Of a stretch of DNA of 64,000 nt, positions 16,546 through 24,698 are shown piece after piece (the first letter of the stretch is position 1; each line of letters begins with the position of its first letter). The translations under genes and the position numbers were made by a program. This DNA comes from Leptolyngbya sp. KIOST-1 (lineage in GTDB: Bacteria > Cyanobacteriota > Cyanobacteriia > Phormidesmidales > Phormidesmidaceae), in NCBI RefSeq assembly GCF_000763385.1, contig NZ_JQFA01000005.1, positions 62,001 through 126,000 of the forward strand. Direction: 5' to 3'. The notes below the pieces were generated by a model. The model ran no database searches, had not been told where the DNA came from, and saw nothing but the letters and a program-made list of their open reading frames with translations.

Positions 16546-17207
16546 AGTGGGTTTATCTAGTAGCCGGGGCACTGCTGTTTATCAAAATGGTGGTGTTTCC
16601 TGACCCCGTGGCCGAGGGGCTGGAAGTGCAGATCGCCGAGGCGGTTGCCACCGAGAGCGCTGTGCCCAATGCAGTATCGGGCATCATCCTTCGCAACCGT
16701 CTCTACGACACCATCTTTGAGGTCGTGGTGTTTACCATCGCCGTTATGGGGGCCAAGTATTTGCTGGCCGACGAAACCCCTACGGCAGCGTTCTATAGCT
16801 TCACCGATGAGCCATCTATTGTGCTGGCGCGGCTGGGGGCCACCATCGCGGCCCTGGTGGGGATTGAGCTGGCGATTCGCGGCCACCTCAGCCCCGGCGG
16901 TGGGTTTGCGGCGGGGGTGGCGGGTGGCACCGCGATCGGGCTAATTGCCATCACCGCCGCCTCGCCGGAGTGGATGCAGGCGATCTACGAACGCTGGCAC
17001 GCGGCCACCTGGGAGAAGGTGTCGGTGCTGGTATTTATTGCCCTGTCAGTGTTTACCCTCATGGGCTTTAGCCTACCTTCGGCGCAGTTTGGCACCCTGC
17101 TCAGCGGCGGCATGATTCCTCTGTTGAATGTGCTGGTGGCGCTCAAGGTGGCCCTGGGGTCCTGGGCGGTGACGCTGCTGTTTATTCGCTACCGGGGGCT
17201 GTTGTAA
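16542..17207 (+). CDS. mrpB: Mrp antiporter subunit B
   Basis: A 221-residue MnhB-family membrane protein. An N-terminal span (WVYLVAGALLFIKMVVF) and the segment ILRNRLYDTIFEVVVFTIAVMGAKYLL precede the MnhB core LSPGGGFAAGVAGGTAIGL. The last part FGTLLSGGMIPLLNVLVALKVALG is also typical. GAGGAAAAG just upstream is the ribosome site, and the ATG overlaps the stop of the previous gene (ATGA); a longer open frame upstream is shadow sequence. It is the last recognisable subunit of the complex. Confidence 0.88.
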   Translation: MKWVYLVAGALLFIKMVVFPDPVAEGLEVQIAEAVATESAVPNAVSGIILRNRLYDTIFEVVVFTIAVMGAKYLLADETPTAAFYSFTDEPSIVLARLGATIAALVGIELAIRGHLSPGGGFAAGVAGGTAIGLIAITAASPEWMQAIYERWHAATWEKVSVLVFIALSVFTLMGFSLPSAQFGTLLSGGMIPLLNVLVALKVALGSWAVTLLFIRYRGLL

Positions 17208-17885
17208 TTGCCGGGGCGGTTAGGCGATCGCTGGCATACCCTGTGGCGCAGCCTGCACCTGCCTGCGCCAGCGGTTCTAGGGCAGCTGTGCGATCGCTAC
17301 ACCGAACCCCACCGCGCTTACCACACCCTGCAGCACCTGAGGGACTGCCTGGCCTGGTGCGATCGCAGCACTCCCTGTCTCCAGGATCCAGCCGCGGTGG
17401 AACTGGCCCTCTGGTTCCACGATGGGATTTACGATCCCCACTGCACAGACAATGAGGAACAGAGCGCAGACTGGGCGGTGCGGGTGATTGCCAGCGTCGG
17501 TGGTAGCCTCCGGCTGCAGCAGACGGTGCACGGCATGATTTTGGCCACCAGGCACCACAATTCTTCCCCTGGGGGCGACATCGGCGCCGTTCTGGATAGC
17601 GACCTGGCCATCCTGGGCGCATCCCCCTGCCGCTTTAAGCAGTATGAAGCCCAAATTCGCCAGGAGTATGCCTGGGTGCCTGAGGCGGTGTTTCGCCACA
17701 GACGAGCTGAGCTGATGCGCGCCTTTCTGGCCCGCCCCGCGATTTTTGGCCTTGATTTTTTCCGGTCCCGACTGGAGCAGCAGGCGCGCCATAATCTGCA
17801 AGCTTCCCTGGCCGCTCTACAGAAAACCTCTAGACCTCCAGCGACGCCTGCAATGGGGGGCGATCAGGTCAGTAAAGGGCGATAA
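17208..17885 (+). CDS. HD-superfamily predicted metal-dependent phosphohydrolase
   Basis: A 225-residue protein of the COG4339 type. The metal-binding pattern is visible: YTEPHRAYHTLQHL, then LALWFHDGIYDPHCTDNEEQSA, then MILATRHHN and a later VLDSDLAILG. These supply the His, His-Asp and Asp ligands expected for an HD hydrolase. The substrate is unknown. The only start that gives full length is the TTG directly behind the mrpB stop; this suggests co-transcription, but the start is uncertain. Nothing in the sequence links it functionally to the antiporter. Confidence 0.75.
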   Translation: MPGRLGDRWHTLWRSLHLPAPAVLGQLCDRYTEPHRAYHTLQHLRDCLAWCDRSTPCLQDPAAVELALWFHDGIYDPHCTDNEEQSADWAVRVIASVGGSLRLQQTVHGMILATRHHNSSPGGDIGAVLDSDLAILGASPCRFKQYEAQIRQEYAWVPEAVFRHRRAELMRAFLARPAIFGLDFFRSRLEQQARHNLQASLAALQKTSRPPATPAMGGDQVSKGR

Positions 17886-18191
17886 AAACGCGAACCTCCC
17901 CAGGGCCATTCACCGGCCCCAACGGCCAGTGAGACCTTCCTATCTGATCCTGAATCTTATCGGTATACCCCCGGTTTGTCGGGGCGTTGCAGGGCAATGC
18001 TCCCTGGAAGGTATCGGGTTTGAATCGGGGTTGGGTGACGCGGGTTTAGGATGACCTGAGGGCAAAAGCCCCAGCGCCGGGTTGCCAACGTCTGCCTTTG
18101 GGGTGAGAGCTACTCCTTTCCAGAGAGGGATTGAGATAACCTGCGATCGCCTTAGCCTGATAGAAGAAACCTGACTTAGAGGTCAAATATT
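17886..18191. other. Intergenic region, no gene seen
   Basis: A 306-bp gap between the HD protein and a small gene. It contains several short GC-rich palindromes but no clear terminator, RNA gene or coding frame. Confidence 0.4.
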
Positions 18192-18383
18192 ATGGCAGAG
18201 GATAAAAGCAAGGCTAAGAGCAGCAGCGAAGAGCAAGATGGGTATAACACGCCTATCGATCCTATGCAGCGCCACACCGGCATGTACGAAGCTGGCGATG
18301 GCAAAGACGAAGCCCAGCCCGAGGGTGGCAGCAGCAACACAGGTGTAGAAGGCGCTCCTAACCAGGGTACCGAAAAGCGCTAA
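18192..18383 (+). CDS. Small hydrophilic protein of unknown function
   Basis: A 63-residue protein rich in Glu, Lys, Ser and Gly, without hydrophobic segments or cysteines, so probably disordered and soluble. It starts with ATG after an AT-rich stretch and is followed within 40 bases by a strong terminator that fits a single-gene transcript. I do not recognise the family. Codon use resembles its neighbours. The terminator and clean position between other genes favour a real gene, but no motif proves it. Confidence 0.55.
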   Translation: MAEDKSKAKSSSEEQDGYNTPIDPMQRHTGMYEAGDGKDEAQPEGGSSNTGVEGAPNQGTEKR

Positions 18384-18421
18384 AGCCCCAGCTTGAAAGC
18401 TTAACTGGTAGTGGTGTTTTG

Positions 18422-18452
18422 AAGCGATCGCAGCAGCTGCGATCGCTTTTTT
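18422..18452 (+). terminator. Intrinsic terminator built from two HIP1 sites
   Basis: The stem AAGCGATCGCA pairs with TGCGATCGCTT around a 5-base loop and is followed by six T. Each arm contains a complete HIP1 octamer. It ends the small-gene transcript; the opposite gene at 18467 converges on it. Confidence 0.8.
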
Positions 18453-18466
18453 CGTGCGGGTTTCGG

Positions 18467-19756
18467 CTAGGGCTGCGCCAGATCGAGCTCTGCTGTCAGC
18501 CAGTCGATAAACTGCCGCGCCGCCCGACCCGATCGGCCATTGTGGCGGGTGGCCCACTGTAGCGCCCGGGCGGTGAGGTCGTCGTCGGCTAGCGTGAGGT
18601 TAGCCTGCTGGGCCAGGTGCCGGACAATGGCCAGGTAAGTGGGCTGGTCGGCGGGCTCGAAGGTGAGGGTGAGCCCAAAGCGATCGCTAAAGGACAGCTT
18701 TTCCTGCACCGTGTCCCAGGCCTGCACTTCGTCCTGATCGCTGGGGCGGGGGCGATCGCTAAAAAATTCCCGCACCAGATGGCGACGGTTGGAGGTGGCA
18801 TAGACCACCACATTGGCAGGACGGGCCGTGGCGCTGCCCTCCAGCACTACCTTGAGCGCTTTAAAGGTGTCGTCGTCCTCCTCAAATGAGAGGTCATCCA
18901 CAAAAATGATGAACCGCTGCGGCCGCGATCGCAAATCCTCCACAATCTGGGGCAGAGCCCGCAGATCGCCCTTGGCCACCTCCACCAGCCGCAGCCCCTG
19001 GGGCGCGTACTCGTTCACCAGCGCCTTCACCAGCGAGGACTTACCCGACCCCCGACTGCCGTAGAGCAGCACGTTGAGGGCGCGGTAGCCCTTCAGCAGG
19101 GCCAGGGTATTTTGCACCAGCTGCTGGCGGGGGTGGTCGTAGGCAGTGAGCTGGTCCAGGCCAATGGGATCGGGGTCGGCAATGCCCCGCAGCGCGCCGT
19201 CCCGCCAGCTCAAAGCGCGGTACTGGGCCAGTAGCCCGGCCCCGTGGCGGCGGTAGTGGGCCGCCAGCGCGGCAATGGCCCCCGCCCAGGGCGAGGCGGG
19301 CGGCAGCGGCAGCGGCGAGGGCGCAGCTGAGGCCGTGGCCCAGGCTACCGGGGGCTGGGGTAGAGCGGCGATCGCCCCCACCCACCCAGCCACCTGCTCG
19401 CCACTGAGATGGTACAGCGCCTGGAGCCGCTCCAGGTCGTGGCGGGCGGCGGCAACCAGGGCGGTGGGCAGATGGTTAAAATCCTGGGCCTGGGCCTGGG
19501 TCGTAAACGGATTCTCGGCATAGGCAATCTGGCACAGCAGATAGGTGCCCCAGCTATAGCCCGTGCTGGCCAGGGCCTGAAACCAGGTGGCGTAGGCTTT
19601 AAGCACCGGGGTGGCCTCTCCCCCCTGCAGCGCCCGCAGTAGCGCGTCAAAGGCCTGGCCAACGGGGTTGTGGAAGGCGCTGCCGTAGAGCAAGAGAGCG
19701 TCGAGGCACTGGCGGTAGCGCTGCACGTCCCCCTGGGCGGCGGCTAAATCTGGCAT
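18467..19756 (-). CDS. DUF815-family AAA-type ATPase
   Basis: A 429-residue cytosolic protein with an N-terminal helical region (about 1-190) and a C-terminal ATPase. The Walker A motif GSRGSGKS is at residues 233-240, Walker B FIIFVDD ends at 288, and VYATSNRRHLV is the sensor-1 region. The family is widespread and its substrate is unknown. The gene lies 15 bases downstream of the DUF1825 gene on the same strand, so the two are probably co-transcribed. Confidence 0.88.
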   Translation of the reverse strand: MPDLAAAQGDVQRYRQCLDALLLYGSAFHNPVGQAFDALLRALQGGEATPVLKAYATWFQALASTGYSWGTYLLCQIAYAENPFTTQAQAQDFNHLPTALVAAARHDLERLQALYHLSGEQVAGWVGAIAALPQPPVAWATASAAPSPLPLPPASPWAGAIAALAAHYRRHGAGLLAQYRALSWRDGALRGIADPDPIGLDQLTAYDHPRQQLVQNTLALLKGYRALNVLLYGSRGSGKSSLVKALVNEYAPQGLRLVEVAKGDLRALPQIVEDLRSRPQRFIIFVDDLSFEEDDDTFKALKVVLEGSATARPANVVVYATSNRRHLVREFFSDRPRPSDQDEVQAWDTVQEKLSFSDRFGLTLTFEPADQPTYLAIVRHLAQQANLTLADDDLTARALQWATRHNGRSGRAARQFIDWLTAELDLAQP

Positions 19757-19770
19757 AGGAAAAAATCCAA

Positions 19771-20088
19771 TTATGCCTCGATCTCGGCCTTCATGCGCTC
19801 CAGGGTTTGCTGCATCTGCTGAAACATCATGTCGGGGGTCATGCCAAACTGACCCAGCTGGGTCTTGAGCTGCTCGACGGTCATTTTGGCCATGAAGTCC
19901 TCGGACAGCTCAAAGCGCTTCATAAAGATGTGGTAGCGATCCATCATCGCCTCCATCTGGGCGATGTACATCTTCTTGCCCTCGCGGTCGAACTTGCCGT
20001 AATTCCCCCCCAGCTGCACCAGTGACTGGTAATCCTGAAACAGCTGCATGGCCTCTTGCTGGACAATATCTGAATCAAAAAATCCCAT
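19771..20088 (-). CDS. DUF1825-family conserved cyanobacterial protein
   Basis: A 105-residue, mostly helical soluble protein. The sequence MGFFDSDIVQQEAMQLFQDY and LSEDFMAKMTVEQLKTQL are hallmarks of DUF1825, found in nearly all cyanobacteria and plant relatives. No function is established. It is divergent from ebfC across about 256 bp that should hold both promoters. Confidence 0.88.
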   Translation of the reverse strand: MGFFDSDIVQQEAMQLFQDYQSLVQLGGNYGKFDREGKKMYIAQMEAMMDRYHIFMKRFELSEDFMAKMTVEQLKTQLGQFGMTPDMMFQQMQQTLERMKAEIEA

Positions 20089-20344
20089 GGTTCTATGCGT
20101 TTTACGCTGAGCGCTATGGTCAATACCCTCGTCACACCCAGAAGGAGAACCCAGACGGCAAACCAGAGTGGTTGTGTATCGAGACTTTCAATACTAAAAG
20201 CCTAAGGTTTGGGCGAGCCCCCGGCCAAGGGTAGATAACCCTACTTAATCTCTGCGATTTTGTCGCTGGGAGTTAGAATCGTAGAGCTGATTGCCGCCAC
20301 CCACTTGGCCGCTGCCAGCACGCCGTACGTTCGAGAGAAACTCC

Positions 20345-20689
20345 ATGTCACAAGGTCAAGGGTTTGGGTTTGGGTTAGGCAAGATGAAGGAGCTGACCGA
20401 AGCCTTCAAAAAAGCCCAGCAGATTCAAGAGGGGGCCAAGCAGCTGCAGGAAGAACTGGAGCAAATGGAGATTGAGGGCGAGTCGGGCGGCGGCCTGGTC
20501 AAGGTGACCATGAGCGGCAACCAGGAGCCCAAGGGCGTGACGATTGCCCCCGAAGCCCTCAACGAAGGGGCCGAGGTGCTCTCCGACCTGGTGGCGGCGG
20601 CGATGAAAGATGCCTACGAAAAATCGACGGCCACCATGCGCGATCGCATGGAGCTACTCACCGGCGGCCTCAACCTGCCCGGTCTCTAG
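20345..20689 (+). CDS. ebfC: YbaB/EbfC-family nucleoid-associated protein
   Basis: A 114-residue DNA-binding protein. An N-terminal Gly/Phe-rich stretch is followed by the coiled helix [20 protein letters not shown] and the conserved [16 protein letters not shown] strand segment. Family members form tweezer-like dimers and coat DNA. The ATG at 20345 is used because family sequence begins there; the reading frame is open further upstream without similarity. It is followed after 12 bases by the phosphatase gene. Confidence 0.92.
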   Translation: MSQGQGFGFGLGKMKELTEAFKKAQQIQEGAKQLQEELEQMEIEGESGGGLVKVTMSGNQEPKGVTIAPEALNEGAEVLSDLVAAAMKDAYEKSTATMRDRMELLTGGLNLPGL

Positions 20690-20701
20690 GCCTCGAACGC
20701 C

Positions 20702-21190
20702 ATGACCACTCGTCTTTTGTTCGTCTGCCTGGGCAACATCTGCAGATCGCCCTCAGCTGAAAACATCATGAATTACCTGATTGCTCAGCGGCAGCTGGGC
20801 AATCGAGTGGTGTGCGACTCGGCGGGCACCGCCAGCTACCATGTGGGCAGCCCTCCCGATCGCCGCATGGCTCAGGCCGCCAGGGCCAGAGGCCTTGAAC
20901 TGGTGGGGTGCGCCCGCCAGTTCGAAGTTGCCGATTTCGAACGCTTCGACCACATTCTAGCCATGGACCGGCAGAACTACCGCGACATTGTGGCCCTCGA
21001 CCCGGCCAGCCAGCACACCGAGAAGGTGCGGTTGATGTGTGACTTTTGCCGCACCCATCCCGATCGCGACGTGCCCGACCCCTACTACGGGGGGGCCGAA
21101 GGGTTCACCTACGTGATTGAACTGCTGTTCGATGCCTGTGAGGGGTTCCTCGATCACATCTTTGACCACCCGGTGGTACCCTCTCGCTAG
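20702..21190 (+). CDS. Low-molecular-weight protein tyrosine phosphatase
   Basis: A 162-residue soluble phosphatase. The P-loop FVCLGNICRSPSAE gives the CX5R active site, and VPDPYYGGAEGF carries the general-acid Asp. Full length for the family. Such enzymes act on phosphotyrosine proteins or on arsenate in some bacteria; the sequence does not distinguish these. It is probably co-transcribed with ebfC. Confidence 0.92.
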   Translation: MTTRLLFVCLGNICRSPSAENIMNYLIAQRQLGNRVVCDSAGTASYHVGSPPDRRMAQAARARGLELVGCARQFEVADFERFDHILAMDRQNYRDIVALDPASQHTEKVRLMCDFCRTHPDRDVPDPYYGGAEGFTYVIELLFDACEGFLDHIFDHPVVPSR

Positions 21191-21205
21191 CAAGCTGGTA
21201 ATCCT

Positions 21206-22942
21206 GTGACGCTCAACAGTCCTGCCCCTCGGCAACCATCGATACCGTTTGCCCGATCGTGGCGGCGGCGCTGTTTGGCATGGCTGCTGGGGCTGGCGGG
21301 GGCGCTGGCAACGGCCACCCCCGGTCAGGCGGCAGAGGCGCTGCTGGTGTCCTACGGCATTCTGGAGCGCTCGATTCCGATCGCCGATCTGGAGCGGTTT
21401 GCCACCACCGGAGAGCTCACTACCCAGCTGCAGATCTACCGTCGGCAGCTCCAGATCACCGACGACCAGCTCAGCCAAATTCGCGAGGTTCTAGTCACCC
21501 CGGCCAGTATCAGCGCGGTGGGGGTGGCCCAGTTCCTCTACACCGAGCAGGGTATCCTGCTGCTGGAGCAGGTGAGCCGGGTGGTGCAAACGCCGGTGCG
21601 CCAGGCCAACGTGCAGGCGCTGCGGGGGGCGCTGATTCTGGCGGCGGCCGACCCTGAGACCGGCTTTACCCTGCTCAACGTGCTTAAAACCTACCCCACG
21701 GTTGCTATCCGCATCGATCTGGCCGAGGGACTGGCGATCGCCCAGGAGATCAATCAGGCCATTTTGCAGTCGGAGGCGGCCTTTGAGCAGGTGCAGACCC
21801 TGGCCCGCCAGCAGGCCGAGGCCAACCCGGTCGATGTGGGAGCCCTGCTACAGCTGATCGAGAGCGAGCGCCGGTATGGCATCGATTTAATTCAAGTGGT
21901 AGTGCCGGGGCTGCCTCGGCCGGCGCTGCTCTATCTGCCCCAGGTGCAGCCAGGCGGGCCGCCGGTACCGCCCGGCGGCTTTCCCTTGGTGGTCATTTCC
22001 CACGGACTGGGGGGCACCCGCGACAGCTACAGCTACCTGGCCGAATACCTGGTGACTGGGGGGATTGCCGTCGCTACCCTGGAGCACCCCGGCAGCAACG
22101 ATCAGCAGCTCTACGCGCTGCTGGCGGGCCAGTCGGATGCGGTGGTGCAGGACGAAGAATTTTTGCGCCGTCCCCGCGATGTGTCGCTCACCCTCAACGC
22201 CCTGGAAAACCTCAGCCGCAACCCTTCTGTGATTCAAAATCAGCTCGACCTGAGCCGGGTGGGGGTGGTGGGGCAATCCTTTGGCGGCTACACGGCCCTG
22301 GCCCTGGCCGGAGCCAGCTTTGACCTGGCCAGGCTGGCGGCGGCCTGTCCCCCCGGCACCCTCTCCTTCAATCCCTCCCTGTTGCTCCAGTGTCAGGCCC
22401 TGCGCCTGGGCAACCCCGGCAACAGCTTAGTCGATCCCAGGGTGAGGTCAATCTTTGTCATGAATCCGGTGGGCAGCGTGCTGTTTGGGCCGACGGGGTA
22501 CAGTCAGCTCGACCTGCCGGTGATGGTGGTGGCGGGCACCGCCGACACCGTGGCACCAGCGTTTCCAGAACAGATCGAACCCTTTAGCTGGCTGACCACC
22601 CCCGATCGCTACCTGCTGTTGATCAGCCGGGGTACCCACTTTTCCACCATCGGCGATGTGGTCGCAGGCGATCAGCCCCTGCCCATTCCTCCCGACATTA
22701 TTGGGCTGCGCCCCGAGCTGGTGTGGGCCTACATGCAGGTGCTGGGGCTGGCCTACTTCAAGCTTACTCTGGAGGGCGACCAGCGGTTTCGCCCTGCCCT
22801 CCAGGCGGCCTTTGCCAACGCCATCCAAACAGATCCCTACGAGCTGAGCCTGATCAGCCCTCTCCCTATCGCCCCGGCAGCCCCCCCCTCGGACCCCGCG
22901 TTCGAGGGTGACGATCCCCCCGCTGCGCCCCTGGCTCCCTAG
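21206..22942 (+). CDS. Exported alpha/beta hydrolase with DUF1400 N-terminal domain
   Basis: A 578-residue protein. It begins with a signal peptide (RRRCLAWLLGLAGALATATPGQAA). A DUF1400 region (about 45-185) follows, as in cyanobacterial secreted lipase-like proteins. The hydrolase domain shows HGLGGTRDSYSYLAEYL (oxyanion region), nucleophile GQSFGGY, Asp in VAGTADTVAP and His in SRGTHFST. All three catalytic residues are therefore present. The tail is Pro/Ala-rich. The GTG start at 21206 is the only one giving the whole signal peptide. The substrate is unknown, possibly a lipid or ester in the periplasm. Confidence 0.85.
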   Translation: MTLNSPAPRQPSIPFARSWRRRCLAWLLGLAGALATATPGQAAEALLVSYGILERSIPIADLERFATTGELTTQLQIYRRQLQITDDQLSQIREVLVTPASISAVGVAQFLYTEQGILLLEQVSRVVQTPVRQANVQALRGALILAAADPETGFTLLNVLKTYPTVAIRIDLAEGLAIAQEINQAILQSEAAFEQVQTLARQQAEANPVDVGALLQLIESERRYGIDLIQVVVPGLPRPALLYLPQVQPGGPPVPPGGFPLVVISHGLGGTRDSYSYLAEYLVTGGIAVATLEHPGSNDQQLYALLAGQSDAVVQDEEFLRRPRDVSLTLNALENLSRNPSVIQNQLDLSRVGVVGQSFGGYTALALAGASFDLARLAAACPPGTLSFNPSLLLQCQALRLGNPGNSLVDPRVRSIFVMNPVGSVLFGPTGYSQLDLPVMVVAGTADTVAPAFPEQIEPFSWLTTPDRYLLLISRGTHFSTIGDVVAGDQPLPIPPDIIGLRPELVWAYMQVLGLAYFKLTLEGDQRFRPALQAAFANAIQTDPYELSLISPLPIAPAAPPSDPAFEGDDPPAAPLAP

Positions 22943-23010
22943 GTTAAAACTCCCCAGGTTCAAACCCTCTCCTCTCCTGCTATGCTCCCTGATATGGTCT
23001 TAACGGCGGT

Positions 23011-23466
23011 ATGAGTTCTGGCACTGTATCGGCTGCGATCATTGGCTGGCGAGAGTGGGTAGCCCTGCCGGGGCTGGGGGTTCCAGCGATCAAGGCCAAG
23101 ATCGATACCGGCGCGCGATCGTCGGCGCTGCACGCCTTTGACGTGGAGCGGTTCGAGCAGGCAGGCCGCGCCATGGTGCGCTTTCAGGCCCACCCCCTGC
23201 AGCGCAACGACGACTACCTCATCACAGCGGTGGCGGTGCTGCTGGAAGAGCGTGAGGTGCGCAATTCGGGGGGGCAGGCAGAGCTGCGACCGGTGATCGA
23301 AACCCAGGTACAGGTGGGCCAGGCCGTCTGGACCATCGAGCTGACCCTGACCAATCGCGACGAGATGGGGTTTCGCATGCTGCTGGGGCGGCAGGCGGTG
23401 CGCCGTCGCTACCTGGTGGATCCGGGCCGATCGTACCTGCAGCCCCTGCCCGTCCCCCCCGCCTGA
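23011..23466 (+). CDS. RimB-like retropepsin-type protease (DUF785)
   Basis: A 151-residue protein of the family often annotated ATP-dependent zinc protease. The retropepsin-like active site is IKAKIDTGARSSALHAFD, and the C-terminal MGFRMLLGRQAVRRRYLVDPGRSY is the family signature. In Pseudomonas the homologue RimB works with RimK in modifying ribosomal protein S6. Here it directly precedes rimK, which supports the same pairing. A separate RimA gene was not seen nearby. Confidence 0.85.
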   Translation: MSSGTVSAAIIGWREWVALPGLGVPAIKAKIDTGARSSALHAFDVERFEQAGRAMVRFQAHPLQRNDDYLITAVAVLLEEREVRNSGGQAELRPVIETQVQVGQAVWTIELTLTNRDEMGFRMLLGRQAVRRRYLVDPGRSYLQPLPVPPA

Positions 23467-23514
23467 TTCCCGATTTCCCCCTAAACTATCCCCGAGGATG
23501 ACTCCTGAAGCGCT

Positions 23515-24420
23515 ATGAAGATTGCGATTTTATCCAGGGACGCCACCCTCTACTCAACCCGACGACTGAAACAGGCAGGGGAAGAGCGTGGCCACGAAAT
23601 GCAGGTAATCGACCACCTGCGCTGCTACATGAATATCACCTCCCATCAGCCCAAGGTCATGTACCAGAGCCAGCCGCTGGTGGACATTGAGGCGGTGATC
23701 CCCCGGATTGGGGCATCGAACACGTTCTACGGTACGGCGGTGGTGCGGCAGTTTGAAATCATGGGGGTGTTTACCGCCAATACCTCAATGGCCATCTCGC
23801 GATCGCGCGACAAACTGCGATCGCTACAAATCATGGCTCGCCGGGGCATCGGCCTGCCGGTGACAGGCTTTGCCCACTCCACCAAGGACATCGACGGCCT
23901 GGTGGATATCGTTGGCGGTGCTCCCCTGGTGATCAAGCTGCTGGAAGGCACCCAGGGCATCGGCGTGGTGCTGGCCGAAACTCAGCAGGCGGCCAAGTCG
24001 GTGATCGAGGCCTTTCGCGGCCTCGACGCCAACATTCTGGTGCAGGAATTTATCAAAGAGGCGGGGGGCATGGACATCCGCTGCTTTGTGATCGGCGACA
24101 AGGTGGTGGCCGCCATGAAGCGCCAGGGAGCCCCCGGTGAGTTTCGATCCAACCTGCACCGGGGCGGCTCGGCCAGCCGGGTGCGCCTCACCCCCGAGGA
24201 GCGCAGCACCGCCATTCGCGCCGCCAAAGCCATGGGCCTGCGGGTGGCCGGGGTGGACCTGCTGCGCTCCAACCACGGTCCGGTGGTGATGGAGGTCAAC
24301 TCATCCCCCGGCCTGGAGGGAATTGAAAAAGCCACCGATATCGATGTGGCAGGCAAGATCATCGACTTTGTGGTCAAACACGCGGCCCCCGGCAAAGACC
24401 GCGATCGCATTAAGTACTAG
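23515..24420 (+). CDS. rimK: RimK-type alpha-L-glutamate ligase
   Basis: A 301-residue ATP-grasp ligase. Escherichia coli RimK adds glutamates to the end of ribosomal protein S6. The sequence is full length and begins [18 protein letters not shown] as in RimK, with ATP-grasp segments [38 protein letters not shown] and [23 protein letters not shown] and [20 protein letters not shown] also fit. It follows the RimB-like gene by 48 bases. Whether S6 is the target in this organism is not known. Confidence 0.92.
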   Translation: MKIAILSRDATLYSTRRLKQAGEERGHEMQVIDHLRCYMNITSHQPKVMYQSQPLVDIEAVIPRIGASNTFYGTAVVRQFEIMGVFTANTSMAISRSRDKLRSLQIMARRGIGLPVTGFAHSTKDIDGLVDIVGGAPLVIKLLEGTQGIGVVLAETQQAAKSVIEAFRGLDANILVQEFIKEAGGMDIRCFVIGDKVVAAMKRQGAPGEFRSNLHRGGSASRVRLTPEERSTAIRAAKAMGLRVAGVDLLRSNHGPVVMEVNSSPGLEGIEKATDIDVAGKIIDFVVKHAAPGKDRDRIKY

Positions 24421-24460
24421 TCCTTGACCAACCTGATTGTGACAGGCTCCAACGGTCTAA

Positions 24461-24519
24461 CGGTGCAGGGTACACGGTGTACGGTTTAAGGACTGCCGGG
24501 AACCGTACACCGTGCACCG
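24461..24519. repeat. Inverted repeat between rimK and htrA
   Basis: The 14-base arm CACGGTGTACGGTT (24473-24486) is matched by its exact complement at 24501-24514, and outer arms CGGTGC/GCACCG extend the structure with an interior bulge. The repeat lies 180 bp upstream of the protease start. It may terminate the rim transcript or regulate htrA; no T run follows. Confidence 0.6.
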
Positions 24520-24698
24520 TGAGCCCCACTAACCTGTCATCTTTGGCTTGGCAGACTACTAGTCCCTGGTCTTGCCACCGAATTGGCACAGTGAACGGCG
24601 GTAAAGTGTCACAGCTTCGCCATGGTCATGCCATGCAGACGCAATACCATACCTTTACTGTTGTCAATATCATGCGAGATTCAAGCGAGGTAACAGCA

